Positions 61,501 to 64,000 of a stretch of 64,000 nucleotides of DNA are shown here, in pieces. The notes beneath the pieces were generated by a model. It did not search any database. It was not told the origin of the DNA and was given only the letters and a program-made list of their open reading frames with translations. This DNA is from Methanoculleus frigidifontis. Lineage in GTDB: Archaea; Halobacteriota; Methanomicrobia; Methanomicrobiales; Methanoculleaceae. Every line of letters starts with the position of its first letter. The first letter of the stretch is position 1. Where the stretch lies: assembly GCF_030464345.1 (NCBI RefSeq), contig NZ_VCYH01000001.1, forward strand, positions 372,001 to 436,000. Reading direction: 5' to 3'. The translations under genes were made by a program, and so were the position numbers.

Positions 61501-62003
61501 CTGCCGATGACGGCGAAGACGTCCGCGTCCGTCGGCAGAGCGGCAAGGGCGGTTGCGGCTCCGGAGAGGAACGCGATTTCGTCAGAGCACCGGCCATGCT
61601 CTCGTTCCGATCGTTTCTGTTCGGTGATCTCCCTGAACTGGAGTATCCAGGCACCTTTCAGGGTGCCGTTCTCGACCCGGCGGCTCGTGTATGCATACCA
61701 TGCCTCGCCCGCCGGTTCGGTGATCCGGCACGCTATTCCATGCTCTTCGGTGCGGTTCCTGATCGCGGAGGTGATTGCGGCGGTGCACGGTTCATCCGCC
61801 TGCGGCAGCACCCGTTCGGCGACGAACCGGAGCGCATCGCGTCCTCTGGCGTCTGCGGCGGCAATGCCTGCGAGGCGTTCCATGGCCGGGTTGATCCAGA
61901 GCACCTCCATCTCCGGCGTTGCGATGCATGTCGCCTCCTCTGCGCCCTGCAGGAGAGCGAACATCTCAGTCCGTATTTCCGCGCTTACTTCACCTGCGTG
62001 CAT
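58533..62003 (-). CDS. Giant PAS/GAF sensor with H-box module, no ATPase
   Basis: This 1156-residue soluble protein has an N-terminal PAS (EEATCIATPEMEVLWINPAM), a GAF domain (LGAMYCVPFTWQEEIFGTAV), then six PAS domains in series, for example FRALIEKSSDFILVLDDRMT, YNRSLIEANPDPLVAIGPDG, RFRRIFEESGVGILLVSQDG and RFRSIFEESPIGIGYYNADG. One of them has an inserted Cys motif, HNRREVCEGCPVVLARE. The end is NIEQFAILGDHVRQPLQV and LDQGWIESREIREFLRR, the H-box module without ATPase. ATG at 62003 is chosen because the ATG at 62105 lies before the promoter; GTG at 62057 is also possible. Its partner kinase or output is unknown. Confidence 0.82.
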   Translation of the reverse strand: MHAGEVSAEIRTEMFALLQGAEEATCIATPEMEVLWINPAMERLAGIAAADARGRDALRFVAERVLPQADEPCTAAITSAIRNRTEEHGIACRITEPAGEAWYAYTSRRVENGTLKGAWILQFREITEQKRSEREHGRCSDEIAFLSGAATALAALPTDADVFAVIGRYLHEIVPEAIVIVSEADIPAGTLTPRAFFGMDDCLPEIAALLGRNLTGITLNLPENIREIMARGEIEEIEGGLEAAALWQIPTGVCRRIEEFSGLGAMYCVPFTWQEEIFGTAVILTRREGTPVPFEAVDTFKNLAAIALQRNRAEETLRRGEETFRALIEKSSDFILVLDDRMTIRFASPPIERIDGFPPETLIGKSAFAMMQPEEVPRAREVLSALMQRPGGSMPLEVSFSGPRGTHVIEAMITNLLDDPQIRGIVVNARDITERKQAEEALQKAERDKALILNSTAEMFAYYDTDLRVLWVNRAAVAVIGREPEDVVGHLCYEIWHNRREVCEGCPVVLARETKTPHETEITTPDGRVFFLRGYPVLDEEGELVGLIEFAQDITEQKQAEEALRAAGAYNRSLIEANPDPLVAIGPDGRITDVNTASEQATGYARDELIGTDFSDYFTDPAEARAGYRRVFAEGQVRDYPLEIRHRDGHTMPVLYNATVYRDGEGNVAGVFAAARDITERKAMEEALRESEERYRLFLQNFQGIAFRANLDFSPVFCYGAAEAITGYTEEELFSDPGRWYRMIHPDDSPSLAETSEKLRSVPGYATEREYRIVRKDGDVRWIREMIQNVTDGAGTPIHVQGAIYDITEQKQVEQELRESEERFRRIFEESGVGILLVSQDGVILRSNPAFQQMLGYREDELAGMNIREITYPEDLPATLALYERMAEGGGGREKLEKRYITRDGRIIWGRKTVTYLRSPEGTPLSAISVVEDITGRKAMEAALQESEVRFRSIFEESPIGIGYYNADGRLIDINPAALRIFGVPDKGDVKGANLFADPNIPEEERSRLKQGEAVHYTAEFDFDLVTARGLYRTSQSGRRYLDVLVTGIRRAGESRPDGYITLISDITDRVHEENLRQKAYAQIEQNIEQFAILGDHVRQPLQVILGIVDLESNGRKEIEIIRSQVRRINEIVKQLDQGWIESREIREFLRRHELV

Positions 62004-62090
62004 CTCTCTGTTGTCGCCCCGTTGGTACAGTGACGATCGATCGTCTACGATCCTCACGTATACCCTTTTGGGAGAGTAGAACAGGGCACC

Positions 62091-62100
62091 ACTATATAAA
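62091..62100 (-). promoter_or_regulatory. TATA box of the giant PAS/GAF sensor
   Basis: TTTATATAGT on the minus strand predicts a transcript start near 62070, which excludes the far upstream ATG at 62105 as the start codon. Confidence 0.5.
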
Positions 62101-62101
62101 T

Positions 62102-62842
62102 TCATGGCAGAGCGGCATGCCGTTCATCCGCGTTCACTCCCGGCCGGGAGCGCGGCGCATCCACAGGATAGAACCGACGGGAGATGTCGTGCAGGAGGAC
62201 ACCCGTGCAGATTCCCTGTCTGGCCGAACGATCCCGTCGCGATCTGCGAAACCCTTCTGCGCGGTTGCAGACTCTGCCAGGAGCCGGTTTTCCTGTGGAG
62301 GTGGGGAAGAGATCGGCGATCGCGATGAAACCGGCGGCTGCGAGTGCCGTGATAGAGGGGCAAACTCCGCGGCGCCCGCAAGGAAGAAGTAGCCGAAAGC
62401 CGCTCCTGCAAGCGTCCCGAGACTGGAGAGGGTGTCGTAGACGAACGCCTGCATCGCCGTGCAGCCGCTGCTTTAAGAGATGGCAAAGTTCCCCCTCCTG
62501 CAAAACCTCGTGGGCGATGACCCCGAATGATATGGCGATGCCCGGCGGAGTGGACGTCTCGTACGCGTCGTCCTCCTCATGGCCGTGCCGCCGGATCATC
62601 AGGTTCTCCCGGGTAAAGAAGAGGAGAACTCCTGCACGAACGGTGGCGAGAGCAGCATCGGCCGGCAGTTCCTCCAGCGTCTCGGGAATGAGCGCAAGAA
62701 ATGCGGCCCCGAGGAGCGTCCCGGCGGCGTAACCGACCCGGACGGGAACCGGCACCAGGCGGTTTTCACCCGGGAAGAGGAGACGGATCCCTGATAGGAT
62801 GACCGCCCCGGTGCTCGGGATGAGGCTGAGCGCAAACGACAT
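62102..62842 (-). pseudogene. ZIP-family metal transporter, deleted and frameshifted
   Basis: The N-terminal part reads SLIPSTGAVILSGIRLLFPG, GYAAGTLLGAAFLALIPETL and GVLLFFTRENLMIRRHGHEE, as in ZIP zinc/iron permeases. The HN-x3-D metal-binding helix expected next is missing; the frame goes straight to PPGIAISFGVIAHEVLQEGE (HEVPQE-like second metal motif). Then the frame is lost: AFVYDTLSSLGTLAGAAFGY and SITALAAAGFIAIADLFP continue the family pattern in two other frames. A deletion plus at least two shifts show a dead gene. It lies between the giant sensor and the Lon-type protease. Confidence 0.8.
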
Positions 62843-62862
62843 GTCCGCCCTCTGCCGCGCAC

Positions 62863-64000
62863 CTACCTCGCAAGCGCCTGATACTCCCGCAGCCGCTCCG
62901 CCATCTCGGAGAGCCGCCGGTTCACCAGATAGTTCACCGTCCCCTCGTCGTACGTCCCGCCCGGCCGTCGCTCCCCGGCAGGGATGCCGGTGAGGATCTC
63001 GATCCCCTCGTCGATCGTCCTGACCGGGTAGATCCGGAACATCCCCTCCTTCGCAGCCTCCACGACCTCTTCTTTCAGCATCAGGTTCTGGACGTTGCTC
63101 GCCGGTATCATCGCGCCCTGGTCGCCGGTGAGACCCTTCGCCTTGCAGACCTCAAAGAAGCCTTCCAGTTTCTCGTTGACCCCGCCGATGGCCTGGACGT
63201 TCCCGTCCTGGTCGACCGAGCCGGTGACGGCGAGAGACTGGGTCAGGGGCAGCCCGGAGAGGGCAGAGAGCAGGGCGTAGAGCTCGGTGCTCGAGGCGGA
63301 GTCGCCTTCCACCCCCTCGTAACTCTGCTCGAAGACGAGCCGTGCCGAGAGGCTCAGCGGCTTGTCCGGGGCGTACCTGGCGTTGAGGTAGCCGTAAAGG
63401 ATCATGACGCCCTTGGTATGGATCGGCCCGCCGAGCGCCGCCTCGCGTTCGATATCCACGATACCCTCCCGGCCGACGCCGATGCTCGCGGTGACACGGG
63501 ACGGACGGCCGAAAGCGAAATCCCCGGTGCTTACAACCGAAAGGCCGTTCACCTGGCCGACCCTGCTCCCCTCGGTCTCGATGATGAAGATGCCCCGCCG
63601 CATATACTCCTCGATCTTCTTCTGGATGAGATTTGAGCGGTAGATCTTCTCCTCGATCGCTTTTTTGACGTGGACTCTGGTTATCGTCTCCGTACCCTCC
63701 GCGCCGGCATAGAAGTTCGCCTCCCGGATGAGATCCGCCACCGAGGAGAACCGCGTGGAGAGTTTCTGCTGGTCTTCGGCAAGCCGCGAGCCGTATTCGA
63801 TGACCTTCGCGAGGGCTTCACCGTCAAGGTGCAGGAGTTTGTCGTCTCTGACCAGGCCGCAGACGAACTCCGCGTACTTCCGGGCATTCTCGTCGGTTCT
63901 GTCCATAACGACGTCGAAATCCGCCTTCACCTTGACAAGCTCCCGGAAGTCCGGGTCAAGGGTGTGCAGGACCTGATAGATCTGCGGCGTCCCGATCAGC
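62863..64000 (-). CDS. Lon-type ATP-dependent protease (COG1067), 3' part
   Basis: The frame is open to the right edge, so the 5' half with the ATPase P-loop lies outside. The visible about 378 residues hold the end of the AAA region (LIGTPQIYQVLHTLDPDFRE, VVMDRTDENARKYAEFVCGL) and the Lon protease domain: VEGDSASSTELYALLSALSG with the nucleophile Ser, TGSVDQDGNVQAIGGVNEKL with the catalytic Lys and GAMIPASNVQNLMLKEEVVE. This is the LonB-like COG1067 branch, not the membrane-anchored archaeal Lon. The C terminus (NRRLSEMAERLREYQALAR) is complete. Confidence 0.9.
   Translation of the reverse strand, partial: LIGTPQIYQVLHTLDPDFRELVKVKADFDVVMDRTDENARKYAEFVCGLVRDDKLLHLDGEALAKVIEYGSRLAEDQQKLSTRFSSVADLIREANFYAGAEGTETITRVHVKKAIEEKIYRSNLIQKKIEEYMRRGIFIIETEGSRVGQVNGLSVVSTGDFAFGRPSRVTASIGVGREGIVDIEREAALGGPIHTKGVMILYGYLNARYAPDKPLSLSARLVFEQSYEGVEGDSASSTELYALLSALSGLPLTQSLAVTGSVDQDGNVQAIGGVNEKLEGFFEVCKAKGLTGDQGAMIPASNVQNLMLKEEVVEAAKEGMFRIYPVRTIDEGIEILTGIPAGERRPGGTYDEGTVNYLVNRRLSEMAERLREYQALAR

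Overview
This 64 kb window comes from a high-GC methanogenic archaeon, most likely of the order Methanomicrobiales and close to Methanoculleus. Supporting signs are a divergent fprA/msvR pair (MsvR is a methanogen-specific regulator), FdhD, a DUF3303 protein, an archaeal-type UMP kinase, AmrS, a COG1067-type Lon protease, a cation-chloride cotransporter, many PAS-rich sensor proteins, archaeal TATA boxes (several placed so that the transcript would be leaderless) and GGTGA-type ribosome binding sites. The assignment is inferred from gene content; no rRNA is present.

Layout. 0-10 kb: the end of a DNA alkylation repair gene, a frameshifted DUF6790 gene, a 7TM sensor kinase, FdhD facing a PP-loop/cysteine desulfurase fusion, a secreted chimeric protein, a nitroreductase and an iron-sulfur flavoprotein. 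10-18 kb: a minus-strand sensory block, in transcription order microbial rhodopsin, CheW, CheW, dCACHE methyl-accepting protein, CheA-REC hybrid and REC-histidine kinase. 18-24.5 kb: an accessory zone with a flavoprotein, a decayed PPOX gene, two IS110-family elements and a gene-poor stretch with GC hairpin repeats. 24.5-30 kb: PhoU-like/PiT phosphate transport, endonuclease III directly behind a tRNA-Pro gene, UMP kinase, AmrS and a Mut7-C RNase. 30-45 kb: a glycosyltransferase, a GalT-like enzyme, a 1184-residue HEAT protein, a flavoprotein, MsrB and several PAS sensors. 45-56 kb: a cation-chloride cotransporter, a phosphoribosyltransferase, fprA/msvR, a Kef-type antiporter, NAD synthetase and methyltransferases. 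56-64 kb: a RecQ pseudogene, a giant PAS/GAF sensor, a ZIP-family pseudogene and the 3' part of a Lon-type protease.

How genes may work together. The strongest candidate for a little-described system is the rhodopsin plus chemosensory block. The rhodopsin keeps the retinal lysine but has tyrosine at the usual proton-acceptor/counterion position, so it looks like a light sensor rather than a pump. It lies next to two CheW proteins, a transducer, a CheA with its own receiver and a REC-kinase, with no archaellum or CheY/B/R genes in view. A second theme is redox defence: FprA, MsvR, MsrB, three iron-sulfur flavoproteins and a nitroreductase, with MsvR-box-like palindromes at both fprA/msvR and the 9.7 kb divergent promoter. 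A third theme is three PAS proteins that end in the same approximately 70-residue H-box-like module with no ATPase; one has lost the histidine.

The window carries about six broken genes. RecQ and ZIP show deletions and are true pseudogenes. Single-base shifts such as the DUF6790 one could also be sequencing errors.
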